Assembly: GCF_002135435.1 (NCBI RefSeq)
Contig: NZ_NEGK01000002.1
Location: 228,479 to 292,478, forward strand
DNA: 64,000 nt
Direction: 5' to 3'
Source: Acinetobacter sp. ANC 3813
GTDB taxonomy: Bacteria; Pseudomonadota; Gammaproteobacteria; Pseudomonadales; Moraxellaceae
A model generated the notes under the pieces. It did no database searches and was not told where the DNA came from. It saw only the letters and a program-made list of their open reading frames with translations. The position numbers and the translations under genes are program-made. Below are positions 33,357 to 43,272 of the stretch, one piece after another (the stretch's first letter is position 1; every line of letters begins with the position of its first letter).

Positions 33357-33677
33357 ATGATCCATTTAACTGAAAATGCTGCAACTCATATCAGCAATTA
33401 TTTAAAAAATCGCGGTAAGGGTGAAGGCATTCGCGTTGGTGTGAAAACTTCAGGCTGTTCTGGTTTAGCGTATGTGCTCGAGTTCGTAGACGAAGTCGAT
33501 GCGCACGACGAAACATTTGTACAGTTTGGTGTAAAAGTTTTCGTAGACCCGAAAAGCTTGGTTTATCTTGAAGGTATGGAGATGGACTATGTTAAAAACG
33601 GCTTAAATGAAGGCTTCGAATTCAACAACCCAAATAAAAAGGGTGAATGCGGTTGCGGTGAATCTTTCACTGTATAA
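33357..33677 (+). CDS. iscA: Fe-S cluster assembly protein IscA
   Basis: A-type carrier that delivers Fe-S clusters or iron. 106 residues. The three signature Cys are in [10 protein letters not shown] and the C-terminal GECGCGESF (CxC), typical for IscA. The start is at 33357, 35 bp after iscU. Confidence 0.97.
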   Translation: MIHLTENAATHISNYLKNRGKGEGIRVGVKTSGCSGLAYVLEFVDEVDAHDETFVQFGVKVFVDPKSLVYLEGMEMDYVKNGLNEGFEFNNPNKKGECGCGESFTV

Positions 33678-33700
33678 TGCTGCCCACCTAGAAATTCATT

Positions 33701-33725
33701 AAAACAGTGTACATTGCACTGTTTT
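33701..33725 (+). other. Hairpin in the iscA-hscB gap, possible attenuator
   Basis: AAAACAGTG / CACTGTTTT is a 9-bp stem with a 7-base loop, followed by an A/T-rich but not uninterrupted U stretch (AATTGTATTT). It may reduce or process the transcript before hscB. Confidence 0.5.
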
Positions 33726-33776
33726 AATTGTATTTAAAGCATACATTTTGCATATTAACCGCGGACCACTTCTCCC

Positions 33777-34292
33777 ATGAATCATTTTGAGCTATTCAAC
33801 CTTCCTGAAGCCCTCGATATTGATTTAGCAGCGCTAAAAGATTCCTTTCTTAAGCTGCAGCAGCAATATCACCCAGATAAAGCCGAAGATAAAGATCAAG
33901 CGCTGATTAAATCAAGCGAGATCAATCAAGCGTATAAGGCTCTATCAAATGTGGATAGCCGCGCTGCATATTTGCTTAGCTTGAAAAAGCAAGACTATCA
34001 TCTTGATCAATCCATCAGTGATTTTGAGTTTCTTCAGGATGCGCTAGACATTCGTGAGCAGCTAGATGATGCGCGTGCAGCTGAAGACCTTCAATCCCTT
34101 AAAGTTGAAGTTCAGCAATGGATTGACGGCTTGGTGCGCGAATTCAAAATAGATTACACAGATGAAGATTGGCCCGAAGCGCGTGACACTGTGCGCAAAT
34201 TACGCTTCTTTGTAAAAGTCATGGCTGACATCAATAAAGCAGAAGATCGTTTCTTGGATGACGACAGCTTTGATCTAGATGATGATTTTTAA
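33777..34292 (+). CDS. hscB: Co-chaperone HscB
   Basis: J-domain co-chaperone that delivers IscU to HscA. 171 residues. The J domain occupies about 1-75 with the HPD motif in QQYHPDKAED, and the C-terminal three-helix IscU-binding domain follows (from about 90, with EFLQDALDIREQLDDAR). It starts 99 bp after iscA. Confidence 0.97.
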   Translation: MNHFELFNLPEALDIDLAALKDSFLKLQQQYHPDKAEDKDQALIKSSEINQAYKALSNVDSRAAYLLSLKKQDYHLDQSISDFEFLQDALDIREQLDDARAAEDLQSLKVEVQQWIDGLVREFKIDYTDEDWPEARDTVRKLRFFVKVMADINKAEDRFLDDDSFDLDDDF

Positions 34293-34334
34293 TTTTCCCG
34301 TATACAGATATTTAAGTTCTAAGGATGTAACATA

Positions 34335-36194
34335 ATGGCTCTCTTGCAGATTGCAGAACCAGGTCAATCTAGTGCACCGCATGAACACCGCATTGCGATT
34401 GGTATTGATTTAGGCACCACCCATTCTTTGGTTGCCACTGTTCTTTCAGGTAAAGCCAAAGTGCTTAATGACCAGCAAGGCCGTGTGTTACTTCCATCAA
34501 TCGTACATTACGCTGCAGACAAGACAGTTTATGGCGATGATGCAAAAACATTGATTACTGCAGATCCTAAAAATACGATTGTTTCTGTAAAACGCTTTAT
34601 GGGCCGATCAAAAGCCGATATTAAATTCCAGCACCCCTATGATTTGTCTGGCGAAGACAATCAAATGCCTGCTTTTGAAACTGCGCAAGGCCGTAAAACA
34701 CCTGTCGAAATTTCAGCGGAAATTTTAAAGCAATTAAAAGAACGTGCTGAAGACAGTTTAAAAAATCCAATCAATGGCGCTGTCATTACTGTACCCGCGT
34801 ATTTTGATGAAGCGCAGCGCCAAGCAACACGCGATGCAGCTCAATTAGCGGGCTTAAACGTGCTTCGCTTACTAAATGAACCGACTGCAGCCGCAGTAGC
34901 CTACGGCTTAGATCAAGACAGCAATTTGGCGCAAGATCATAACTATGTCATTTATGACTTGGGCGGCGGTACGTTTGACGTTTCAATTCTGCGTTTCTCT
35001 CAAGGCGTGTTTGAAGTCCTCGCAACTGGCGGACATACAGCGCTTGGCGGTGACGACCTAGACCGCCTCATTGTAAAATGGGCCAAAAAACAGCTGCAAA
35101 TTGATACCTTAGATGACACTGAATACGCGCACTTTATTGTTGCTGCGCGTAAAGCAAAAGAAAAACTTTCAGATGCCGAAAGTGCAGATATTAAAGTTTT
35201 AGACTACGCGTTAACGCTGGACCGCCCAACGTTTGAAGAAATCATCAAAGTTGCGCTGGATAAAACGATTAGCGTGTGCAAACGCGTCATGCGCGATGCA
35301 AAACTTGAGCTATCTGATATTCAAAATGTAGTCTTGGTTGGCGGCTCTACCCGCTCTTATGCTGTACAGAAAGCGGTACGTGAAGTTTTCAATCAAGAAC
35401 CGCTGTGCACCATCAACCCAGATGAAGTGGTTGCAATTGGCGCATCAATCACCGCCAATCAGCTGATTGGCAACTCTACAGACGGCTCTTTATTATTAGA
35501 CGTAACACCGCTGTCTCTAGGCATTGAGACTATGGGCGGCTTGGTTGAGCGTTTAATTTCACGCAATACCGCTATTCCTGTTGCACGCCGTCAAGAGTTT
35601 ACAACCTATCAAGATGGTCAGACTGCGATGCTGATCCATGTGATCCAAGGTGAGCGTGATTTGGTTGAGCATTGCCGCAGCCTTGGCCGTTTTGTACTTC
35701 GCGGCATTCCGCCAATGACTGCCGGTCAAGCACGCATTGAAGTGACCTATCAAGTCGATGCTGACGGCCTGCTCACGGTTTCTGCCAAAGAAACAACATC
35801 TGGCGTACACGCGCATATTGATATTAAACCGTCTTACGGCCTATCAGATTCGGATACAGAACGTCTATTGCTGGATGGCTTTAAATTTGCAGAAGAAGAT
35901 AAAGCATTACGCCATCTTCAAGAAACTAAAGTTGAAGCTAAGCGTGAGCTTGAAGCCTTAGAGCAAGCATTGATTGCAGATGCGGCTTTACTTGCTGCAG
36001 ATGAGCTCTCCGCTTTAAATCATGCAAAAACACAGCTTGAAGCTACATTTGCAAATGATGATATCAAAGCTATTGAACAAGCAGTAGAACAGCTTAAAAT
36101 TCACAGTGATGCTTTTGCCGCTGCACGAATGAATCAGCACATTGATGCTGCGCTGAAAGGCACTAAGCTCGACGACTGGTCAAACTCAAACTAA
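34335..36194 (+). CDS. hscA: Fe-S chaperone HscA (Hsp70 type)
   Basis: Specialised Hsp70 that binds IscU via its LPPVK motif and helps cluster transfer. 619 residues. The ATPase domain has the phosphate-1 loop [12 protein letters not shown], the [11 protein letters not shown] loop and [10 protein letters not shown]; the substrate-binding domain begins after about residue 390 ([17 protein letters not shown]) and the short helical lid has no GrpE-type EEVD tail, as expected for HscA. Directly downstream of hscB. Confidence 0.97.
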   Translation: MALLQIAEPGQSSAPHEHRIAIGIDLGTTHSLVATVLSGKAKVLNDQQGRVLLPSIVHYAADKTVYGDDAKTLITADPKNTIVSVKRFMGRSKADIKFQHPYDLSGEDNQMPAFETAQGRKTPVEISAEILKQLKERAEDSLKNPINGAVITVPAYFDEAQRQATRDAAQLAGLNVLRLLNEPTAAAVAYGLDQDSNLAQDHNYVIYDLGGGTFDVSILRFSQGVFEVLATGGHTALGGDDLDRLIVKWAKKQLQIDTLDDTEYAHFIVAARKAKEKLSDAESADIKVLDYALTLDRPTFEEIIKVALDKTISVCKRVMRDAKLELSDIQNVVLVGGSTRSYAVQKAVREVFNQEPLCTINPDEVVAIGASITANQLIGNSTDGSLLLDVTPLSLGIETMGGLVERLISRNTAIPVARRQEFTTYQDGQTAMLIHVIQGERDLVEHCRSLGRFVLRGIPPMTAGQARIEVTYQVDADGLLTVSAKETTSGVHAHIDIKPSYGLSDSDTERLLLDGFKFAEEDKALRHLQETKVEAKRELEALEQALIADAALLAADELSALNHAKTQLEATFANDDIKAIEQAVEQLKIHSDAFAAARMNQHIDAALKGTKLDDWSNSN

Positions 36195-36210
36195 TTTATA
36201 GGTAAACACC

Positions 36211-36549
36211 ATGCCACGTATTAAAGTATTGCCTCACGCAACAATTTGCCCAAATGGCGCTGAGTTTGAAGTTGAGCAAAATGCAAACCTTTGTCAAAGT
36301 CTTTTAGACAATGGCATTAAAATTGAACACGCTTGCGATATGTCAAAAGCATGCACCACTTGCCATGTTATTGTACGCAAAGGCTTTGATGCTTTAGACG
36401 AAATGGATGATGTAGAAGCTGACCTTTTAGACCGCGCTTGGGGTCTAGAACCCGACTCTCGCCTATCTTGCCAAGTTAAAATTGAAAATGATGACTTGGA
36501 AGTTGAGATTCCAAAATACACCATCAACCACGCTTCTGAAAATCACTAA
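36211..36549 (+). CDS. fdx: 2Fe-2S ferredoxin, isc type
   Basis: Electron donor for cluster assembly. 112 residues. The 2Fe-2S ligands are in the pattern CDMSKACTTCHVI (Cys at the C-x5-C-x2-C spacing) plus a later Cys in SRLSCQVKIEN. Adrenodoxin-like acidic C-terminal half. The gene starts 16 bp after hscA and is the last of the operon, before a strong terminator. Confidence 0.96.
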   Translation: MPRIKVLPHATICPNGAEFEVEQNANLCQSLLDNGIKIEHACDMSKACTTCHVIVRKGFDALDEMDDVEADLLDRAWGLEPDSRLSCQVKIENDDLEVEIPKYTINHASENH

Positions 36550-36561
36550 GATTTTTAAAAT

Positions 36562-36592
36562 AAAAAACCGCTGACAATTAGCGGTTTTTTTG
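36562..36592 (+). terminator. Terminator of the isc operon
   Basis: AAAAAACCGCT / AGCGGTTTTTT with a GACAATT loop, then a T run, 12 bp after the fdx stop. Confidence 0.9.
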
Positions 36593-36660
36593 ACTTTAAT
36601 TTATGATCGAAACAACAAATCAGATTAAAACTTAGGAACATCAGTTTAGAACTTCATACT

Positions 36661-38139
36661 TTAAATATGATTATTCTGTTCAACGATCACTTCGTCTTCC
36701 AAATTAAGCTTCACAAAACCTTCTGAGTTGGTCATTTTTTGCTGTGTTTGCAGGCGCTTAATCATTTTTTCCAGCACCACAATCAATTCTGGATATTCAA
36801 AGTTTTGAACCTCATCCAGATTCAGCAATAAATGAAAGCCCTTGTATTCATAATCAAACCAGCGCTGATATTCAGTTTTCTTAGAAGAGTATTTTTCCAT
36901 GACCTGCCATGTACGCACAGGCCCTTTAATCCCTTTTAAGTAAATTGGCGCTTTAGGGGCACACAAATAATCATTCTTAACCAGCTGGTGTGTATCATCT
37001 GAAATTAAAATTTCATCGACTTCTGCCGCACTCTGCAAACGCGCAGCGAGGTTGGCATCACGGCCAACAATGGTATATGCCATACGGTGCGCAGCACCAT
37101 AATTACCAACGTGGCAATAACCTGTAGAAATACCCATACGAATATGCAGTGGCGGGTAACCCATCTTAATCCAGCGCTCACGCAGCAGTTTCATTTGCTG
37201 GCGCATCACCATGGCCATCTCTAAACAGACTTTCGCATCCTGCTCTACGCCCTGGCTGTGCGGATCGCCAAAGAAAATCAGAATCGCATCGCCCATGAAC
37301 TTATCTACTGTCGCTTCATACTGCTTGGCAATTTCAGTCATATGACTTAAATAATCATTGAGCAGGAAGGCTAAGTCATCAGGAATCAATGTTTCAGAAA
37401 GCTCCGTAAAACCTTGAATATCTGAAAAGAAAATGGTGAGTTTTTTACGCTTGTATTCAATCTTCGCTTCTGACTCGCCTTTCATAATGGACTGCCATAA
37501 CTGCACAGGCGCATAACGGCTCAACTGGTTGGCAAATTCCATATAGCGGTTCATCTGGTCAAAATAATGATCTTTTTTCTTTGAAAGATAATAGGTTTGA
37601 CCGCGCTGATAGAAGCTTCCGACACCAAAATAAGTGATCAAGCATAGAAATCCTATGACTGTTAATTCACTATTGGTAGGCGCAAAATACTCATGGAAAC
37701 CAAAAATGAAAATCGTGCAGATATAAAAGACAACAATGCCAATAAGGCTGGCCATTGCCACCATCAAAAAAGAAATTTTATTACTGATTGCTGTGTAAAG
37801 TAAGGCAAAGAAGCCTAAAAAAGTCAGCACTAAATTCAGGTGCACAGCCGACAGCATGACCGAAATTACAACAATATCGAGAATAAACAATACTGTGCGT
37901 TTTACTTTATTATTGTATTTATAGATTAGCCAATGTGAAAGTTTAGGAACAATCAACAAAATAAAGAGCAAAAAGAAAGGGATATAGATTTGATATTCAG
38001 TATCTGGCTGAGTGTAGTAGTACACGACGACGACCAAAGACAGCATGATATACCCCATCAATCGATGAAAGTACTCAAACTGTTTCGGTTCTTTATTGAT
38101 CCAATCGTCTAGCGACACTCGCTCACTCCTAACCGACAA
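36661..38139 (-). CDS. Membrane-bound class III adenylate/guanylate cyclase
   Basis: 492 residues with about six N-terminal membrane helices (residues 30-190) and a cytosolic class III cyclase domain from about 215. The metal-binding residues are in FFSDIQGFTELS (Asp) and DKFMGDAILIFFGDP (second Asp). The transition-state residues Asn and Arg are in RDANLAARLQSA; the Lys of DKFMGD is the adenine-specific residue, so cAMP is the likely product. Known Acinetobacter cAMP signalling uses a membrane cyclase of this general kind, but I do not assign that name. The gene starts 32 bp after the HIT-protein gene, so the two may be co-transcribed. Signal and target unknown. Confidence 0.88.
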   Translation of the reverse strand: MSVRSERVSLDDWINKEPKQFEYFHRLMGYIMLSLVVVVYYYTQPDTEYQIYIPFFLLFILLIVPKLSHWLIYKYNNKVKRTVLFILDIVVISVMLSAVHLNLVLTFLGFFALLYTAISNKISFLMVAMASLIGIVVFYICTIFIFGFHEYFAPTNSELTVIGFLCLITYFGVGSFYQRGQTYYLSKKKDHYFDQMNRYMEFANQLSRYAPVQLWQSIMKGESEAKIEYKRKKLTIFFSDIQGFTELSETLIPDDLAFLLNDYLSHMTEIAKQYEATVDKFMGDAILIFFGDPHSQGVEQDAKVCLEMAMVMRQQMKLLRERWIKMGYPPLHIRMGISTGYCHVGNYGAAHRMAYTIVGRDANLAARLQSAAEVDEILISDDTHQLVKNDYLCAPKAPIYLKGIKGPVRTWQVMEKYSSKKTEYQRWFDYEYKGFHLLLNLDEVQNFEYPELIVVLEKMIKRLQTQQKMTNSEGFVKLNLEDEVIVEQNNHI

Positions 38140-38171
38140 ACACAGCCATATCCCTTAGACCGCTTTTCAGA

Positions 38172-38606
38172 TCAATCCATACGCCAATCGAATGGCATAT
38201 CACCTTGACCGCGAAGCGCGAGCATTAGGGTTTGACGCATATGCGCCAGCACGTCATTACTGTAAGGAACAGCCGGTGTGCCCCAAACTGGTTTAGGCCA
38301 AGCCACGTCATTTTGGTAGCGTACCACATGATGAAAATGCAACTGCGGCACCACATTGCCTAAAGCGGCAACATTCATTTTGTCTGCACGGAAAACACGC
38401 GACAATTGGCTAGACAACCAGCTCGATTCACGTAAAAACTGCTCTTGATCTGCTTGGCTCAATTCATATAGTTCTGTAATGCCAGGTACGCGAGGAATCA
38501 AAATAAGCCACGGAAATTGCATATCATTCATCAAACGACATGTTGACAGTGGAAAGTCGCCTACATAAAACGTATCTTGGGCAAGTTGTGGATGTAAACT
38601 AAACAT
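38172..38606 (-). CDS. HIT-domain protein
   Basis: 144 residues of the histidine-triad superfamily. The nucleotide-binding triad segment is VVPQLHFHHVVRYQND; the first triad His is replaced by Gln (QxHxH), which is also seen in the proteobacterial subfamily I recall, so it is not necessarily inactive. The C-terminal part PKPVWGTPAVPYS is shared with that subfamily. Substrate unknown. It is 32 bp upstream of the cyclase gene, both leftward. Confidence 0.8.
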   Translation of the reverse strand: MFSLHPQLAQDTFYVGDFPLSTCRLMNDMQFPWLILIPRVPGITELYELSQADQEQFLRESSWLSSQLSRVFRADKMNVAALGNVVPQLHFHHVVRYQNDVAWPKPVWGTPAVPYSNDVLAHMRQTLMLALRGQGDMPFDWRMD

Positions 38607-38767
38607 ATCTTTATAAATGATGCAAAATTAGAATGATGGCTAATACTATCACATCCTTATGGACGTGAATATTCTCTGCTTTGTGTTTCAGTATAAATAA
38701 AAAATCATTTAAATGAATTATATCACGCAGAAAAGTTGAATAAATTTATGCAAAAAATCAAAGATTT

Positions 38768-38822
38768 CATCAAAAAAACCGCAACTGAATGAATTCTCAG
38801 CAACAGAAGCGTTTTTTTGATG
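38768..38822. terminator. Imperfect inverted repeat downstream of mfd, probable terminator
   Basis: CATCAAAAAAACCGC pairs with GCGTTTTTTTGATG, with one bulged C, and an inner CTGA / TCAG pair lies in the loop. It starts 15 bp past the mfd stop. T tracts occur within both arms rather than after the stem, so efficiency is uncertain. Confidence 0.5.
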
Positions 38823-38836
38823 ATAAATCGTTACAA

Positions 38837-41800
38837 TCAGTTCAATTCTTTTAGCAGACTGTCCAGCAGATCGTTTAAAAATTGGATACGTTTTTCATAC
38901 TCTTCCAGCATGACCATAACCTTTAAACGCTGTCCGCCGTCCATTCTGAAAAAAGTTGGATGCTTTTGCATCATTTGAATAATACTGATGGCCTGCACAG
39001 GTGTATCCGGTGAAAACTCAATGTTGCCCCCATGACTGCTAATATCAATTTTAGTAATACCAAGCTGCTCTGCTTTTAAACGGATTTGATGAACAGCAAA
39101 CAGCTGTTTGACAGGCTGTGGCGGAACACCAAAACGGTCTATCAGCTCCATGCGGATATTGTCGAGTTTTTCCCGACTGTCTGTGTTACTGATGCGTTTA
39201 TAGAACAGTAAACGCTGATGCACATCGCCCAGATAGTCATCCGGTATCAAGGCAGGCATATGCAAGGTAATTTCTGCAGTCAGGGAAAGCGGTGCATCAA
39301 AGTTTGGCGTTTTACCCTTTTGAATGGCTTTCGTCGCTTTTTCCAGCATTTCCATATACAGACTATAACCGATGGCCTGCATAGAACCGCTCTGCTGCTC
39401 ACCTAAAAGCTCTCCAGCACCGCGAATTTCCAAGTCTTCTGTTGCCAGCATAAAGCCTGCGCCTAAAGTAGAAGCGCGGCTAATGGCATCAAGACGTTTT
39501 TCAGCATCACCTTTTAAGCCTTTGATCGATGGCACCAAAAGATAGGCATAAGCCTGATGGTGCGAACGTCCTACACGGCCACGAAGCTGATGCAGCTGAG
39601 CCAAGCCCAGCTTGTCTGCACGCTCAATCAAAATCGTGTTGGCATTCGGCACATCAATACCCGTTTCAATAATGGTAGAACACACCAGCACATTGTATTC
39701 TTTGTGATAGAACTGCTGCATCACCTGTTCCAGCTCCCGCTCCCGCATTTGACCATGCGCAACAGCCACACGTGCTTCAGGCACCAGATTACGAAGATTT
39801 TCAGCTGCGCGTTCGATCGTATCGACTTCATTATGCAGAAAATAAACCTGTCCTCCGCGCAACAGCTCGCGCAAAATCGCTTCTTTGACTGAATCGCCGG
39901 TATTTTCCTGAACAAAAGTCTTCACCGCTAAGCGTCGGGCTGGCGGCGTAGCAATAATGGATAGATCGCGCATGCCGCTAAAGGCCATATTCAGTGTTCG
40001 AGGAATTGGCGTTGCTGTTAATGTGAGCATATCGACATCAGCTCGCAATGCCTTAATACGCTCTTTGTCACGAACACCAAAACGGTGCTCTTCATCGACA
40101 ATCATTAATCCGAGATTTTTAAACTGAATATTTTCCTGCAGGATTTTATGGGTGCCAATCACAATATCGACTTTGCCATCGGCCAAATCTTCAATCGTTT
40201 TGGTATGCGCTTTTGATGTGCCAAATCGAGAGAGAACCTCAATACGTACCGGCCAATCTGCAAAACGGTCTTTAAATGACTCATAATGCTGCTGTGCAAG
40301 CAAGGTCGTTGGTACGAGTACGGCGACCTGCTTATTATTTTGCACCGCTACAAATGCTGCACGCATGGCTACTTCAGTTTTGCCAAAGCCTACATCACCG
40401 CACACTAAACGGTCCATCGGTTTAGCCTGCTGCATATCATATAAAGCAGCTTCAATGGCATTGGCTTGATCCAGCGTTTCTTCATAAGCAAAGCCGCTGG
40501 CAAACTGCATATATAAGCTATGATCCAGCTCAAAACCAAATCCTGGTTTTGATTGACGGCGCGCCTGAATATGCAGCAGCTCGGCTGCAACATCATGGAT
40601 TTGCTCAAGCGCTTTGCGTTTGGCTTTGTTCCATGCATCTGTACCCAATTTATGCAGAGGCGCTAAATCTGGATCACCGCCGCTATAGCGGCTAATTAAA
40701 TGCAAATTAGTGACGGGTACATAGACTTTGGCTGCATCTGCATAATCCAGCTGCAGAAATTCATGATCCTGATTATCAATACTCAGTGTAAGCAAGCCTG
40801 CATAGCGTCCCACGCCATAATCGATATGCACCACTGGAGCGCCCATATTCAATTCAGTTAAGCTGCGGATTAAGAATTCTTCCGAAACTTCCTGCTGGCG
40901 CTTACGGCGGCGCTGTACAACACGGTGTTCATACAGCTGGTTTTCTGAAATGACTGTAATTTTATTGGTCAGCAGCAAGCCGCGCTCTAAAGGCGCATTG
41001 GTAATGGCAACCGCTTGCATAGATGCAATGAAATCATTGAAATTCGCTACATAAGGAATATCACCCAACGTTGGCCGCAACGCATCTTTTAAGGTTTCAC
41101 GGCGTCCTGCGCTTTCAGCAACCAGCAATACAGGATGATTGGCCTGATCGATATATTTTTTGACTTCTGCGAAGGGTTTTTCCTGCTTTGGATCTACAGG
41201 CAAGCGCGGCGGAATTTCAGACTGAAGATTCAGCACACCTGATTTGTCTTCAAATGGTTCATTTGAGGCAACAATTCGGCCAAAAAGATTCAGCTGTTCC
41301 AATACTTCATTGGGTTGGCTAAATAACTGGTCTGGCGCCAATATCGGCTGATCAATGTTGTGACGGCGGTCTTCATAACGGCGGAAAGCTTCTTTCCAAA
41401 ACTGCATCAAATCGTCATCAATGTATTTATCTGTAATGACAATGCCATTCTTCGGCAGATAAGCCATCAGGCTACTTTGTGTTTTCATCGCTTCTGCGCT
41501 AAAAAATAGCGGGAAGTAAAACTCTAGGCCTGGTGATGCAATACCTTCCAGCACATCCTGATAAATTGGATTTTTCTTTGGATTTGCTGAAGGAAACAGG
41601 TCTGCATAACGGTCACGAAAAACAGTACGGCCTTCTTTGAGAGGAAACTCTTTGGCTGGCAGCACCGTAAAATTTTGCAGTGTTTCTGTGGTCCGCTGCG
41701 TTTCAGGATCAAAAAACTTCAGTGTCTCAATTTCATCATCAAACAAATCTATACGGATTGGTGAAGACTGGCCTGAAGCATAGATATCCATAATACTGCC

Positions 41801-42295
41801 GCGCACAGCAAATTCGCCATGATCATAGACGGTATCGACTAAATGATAGCCTGCTTGGATTAATTTTAATTTCTGCTGTTCTAAGTCAAATTTTTGACCG
41901 ACTTTAATATCAAAATGCTCACCCAAAACCCAAGACGAAGGCGCAATTCGCTGTGCCAAAGTTGCAGCTGAAATCAGCAGCACACCGGTTTTTGGCATAT
42001 TGGATAAAATCGCCAAGCGTTCTGAAACAATATCTTGATGCGGTGAAAGGCGGTCGTAAGGCAGAATTTCCCAATCAGGGAAAATGACCGGCTTAATGCC
42101 ATAAAAGTCCAGTTCGCTTTCCAACTGCCCCAGATGCTGGCTATTGCGGGCAACAATAATAAAGAGCTGCTGGATTTGCGCCGTAATTTCTTTAAACAGC
42201 AATCCCGTTGCAGAACCCTGCAAATTGCCAATCCAGCGCTTTTCGCCTGCTTTGAGCTGACTGAGTTTCAGTTGGGTTATTTCTTCTTGGAACAT
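38837..42295 (-). CDS. mfd: Transcription-repair coupling factor Mfd
   Basis: Releases RNA polymerase stalled at DNA damage and recruits UvrA. 1152 residues, the normal size. The N-terminal UvrB-like part (residues 1-350) has the FPDWEILPYDRLSPH region; the RNA polymerase interaction domain lies at about 480-560, the DNA translocase domain has Walker A GDVGFGKTEVAMRAAF and DEEHRFGV, with the QLRGRVGRSHHQAYAYLL motif VI, and a C-terminal TRCF domain follows. It is a single-gene transcription unit with respect to its 5' neighbour. Confidence 0.98.
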   Translation of the reverse strand: MFQEEITQLKLSQLKAGEKRWIGNLQGSATGLLFKEITAQIQQLFIIVARNSQHLGQLESELDFYGIKPVIFPDWEILPYDRLSPHQDIVSERLAILSNMPKTGVLLISAATLAQRIAPSSWVLGEHFDIKVGQKFDLEQQKLKLIQAGYHLVDTVYDHGEFAVRGSIMDIYASGQSSPIRIDLFDDEIETLKFFDPETQRTTETLQNFTVLPAKEFPLKEGRTVFRDRYADLFPSANPKKNPIYQDVLEGIASPGLEFYFPLFFSAEAMKTQSSLMAYLPKNGIVITDKYIDDDLMQFWKEAFRRYEDRRHNIDQPILAPDQLFSQPNEVLEQLNLFGRIVASNEPFEDKSGVLNLQSEIPPRLPVDPKQEKPFAEVKKYIDQANHPVLLVAESAGRRETLKDALRPTLGDIPYVANFNDFIASMQAVAITNAPLERGLLLTNKITVISENQLYEHRVVQRRRKRQQEVSEEFLIRSLTELNMGAPVVHIDYGVGRYAGLLTLSIDNQDHEFLQLDYADAAKVYVPVTNLHLISRYSGGDPDLAPLHKLGTDAWNKAKRKALEQIHDVAAELLHIQARRQSKPGFGFELDHSLYMQFASGFAYEETLDQANAIEAALYDMQQAKPMDRLVCGDVGFGKTEVAMRAAFVAVQNNKQVAVLVPTTLLAQQHYESFKDRFADWPVRIEVLSRFGTSKAHTKTIEDLADGKVDIVIGTHKILQENIQFKNLGLMIVDEEHRFGVRDKERIKALRADVDMLTLTATPIPRTLNMAFSGMRDLSIIATPPARRLAVKTFVQENTGDSVKEAILRELLRGGQVYFLHNEVDTIERAAENLRNLVPEARVAVAHGQMRERELEQVMQQFYHKEYNVLVCSTIIETGIDVPNANTILIERADKLGLAQLHQLRGRVGRSHHQAYAYLLVPSIKGLKGDAEKRLDAISRASTLGAGFMLATEDLEIRGAGELLGEQQSGSMQAIGYSLYMEMLEKATKAIQKGKTPNFDAPLSLTAEITLHMPALIPDDYLGDVHQRLLFYKRISNTDSREKLDNIRMELIDRFGVPPQPVKQLFAVHQIRLKAEQLGITKIDISSHGGNIEFSPDTPVQAISIIQMMQKHPTFFRMDGGQRLKVMVMLEEYEKRIQFLNDLLDSLLKELN

Positions 42296-42421
42296 GTATA
42301 TAGCTTTAAAGTCTAAACAACATGCGTATTATCTTAGCACGATGTTTTTCATCCTTATGCCAATTTTATTATTCGAAGCAGTGTTTTAAACTGCTTCATA
42401 AAGATAAATTCCCTACGGTCT

Positions 42422-42781
42422 TTATTTTTTATCGCGTAAAAAGCCGCGGTAATATTCATTTAAAACTTTGATCAGTTTTTTAAGCTCAGTTAGATTTTCT
42501 GCGGTGTTGCCTAAGTGCGCTGCGAATCGCCCATTTACAATTTCTAAGTCTATCTTTTCATTCATAATCATGGAAGCGTTATACAAAGCCTTCAAATCAT
42601 CAAAATTCTTTATACGGCGGTTAGACAAATGTTCAAGCCGCGGACCATGAACTTCATTCAATATGATTCCTGCGACAATATAGCCTTTACCTTCTTCAAA
42701 ACTGATTTGATGCTCTGCCATATACAGCTGTTCTGGCGTTGGCTTATGACTTTTAAAGAGTGACGAAATTTTATCGAACAT
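42422..42781 (-). CDS. Hypothetical protein
   Basis: 119 residues of unknown family, acidic/basic mixed, no signal or membrane helix. It contains FEEGKGYIVAGIILNEVHGPRLEHL and a helical C-terminal segment NLTELKKLIKVLNEYYRGFLRDKK. Divergent from putP across 490 bp. The stop is 126 bp upstream of mfd's start on the same strand, so it might be transcribed together with mfd. Confidence 0.6.
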   Translation of the reverse strand: MFDKISSLFKSHKPTPEQLYMAEHQISFEEGKGYIVAGIILNEVHGPRLEHLSNRRIKNFDDLKALYNASMIMNEKIDLEIVNGRFAAHLGNTAENLTELKKLIKVLNEYYRGFLRDKK

Positions 42782-43272
42782 GGCAATTTTTCAAAACATA
42801 GATAGCTCTGCCTATTCTAAATCTAAACCGCACAACATGCTTTCTTAAAGATTTACCTTAAGCAAAAAATGGTTTGAATGGCCCCTTTTTTGTTTTATGC
42901 CATGCTTCATCAATCAGATCCAAACCCTGCATCGAGGCAATTATTGTAATTTTATGTAAACACCAGCCTAAATAGACCCGTTATTTCTGAATAAATTCAG
43001 CTACTTTAGTTAAAAATTTCATCTATATCATTTATTACTCACCTTTATAAATGATCAAAAGTTACACAAAACACCTAAAGGCTAAAAATCAATATAATTC
43101 TTTTCTTTGTAACCAAATTTACAATTAGTTTCACAAAACGATAATAATTAGCACCCAAATGTAACAGAGCGTAATTTTCAAATCGTGTTTGAATCTGCAC
43201 CTCGGACACATCGAACAATAATTCATCTTTGGATAGAGATGGTCATTTGAACAGACAATGGATGGCATAGTT
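42782..43272. other. 490-bp intergenic region upstream of putP
   Basis: No coding sequence, tRNA or known RNA seen. AT-rich. It holds a 14-bp inverted repeat CTGAATAAATTCAG (42987-43000) and several A/T tracts, suitable for control of putP by a dimeric regulator such as the Lrp-type protein encoded next to putA; this is inference. Confidence 0.4.

Noticed and set aside
36661..38139. Naming the cyclase as a specific known gene
   Set aside because: Sequence supports class III cyclase with likely ATP specificity, but I cannot confirm orthology to a characterised gene.
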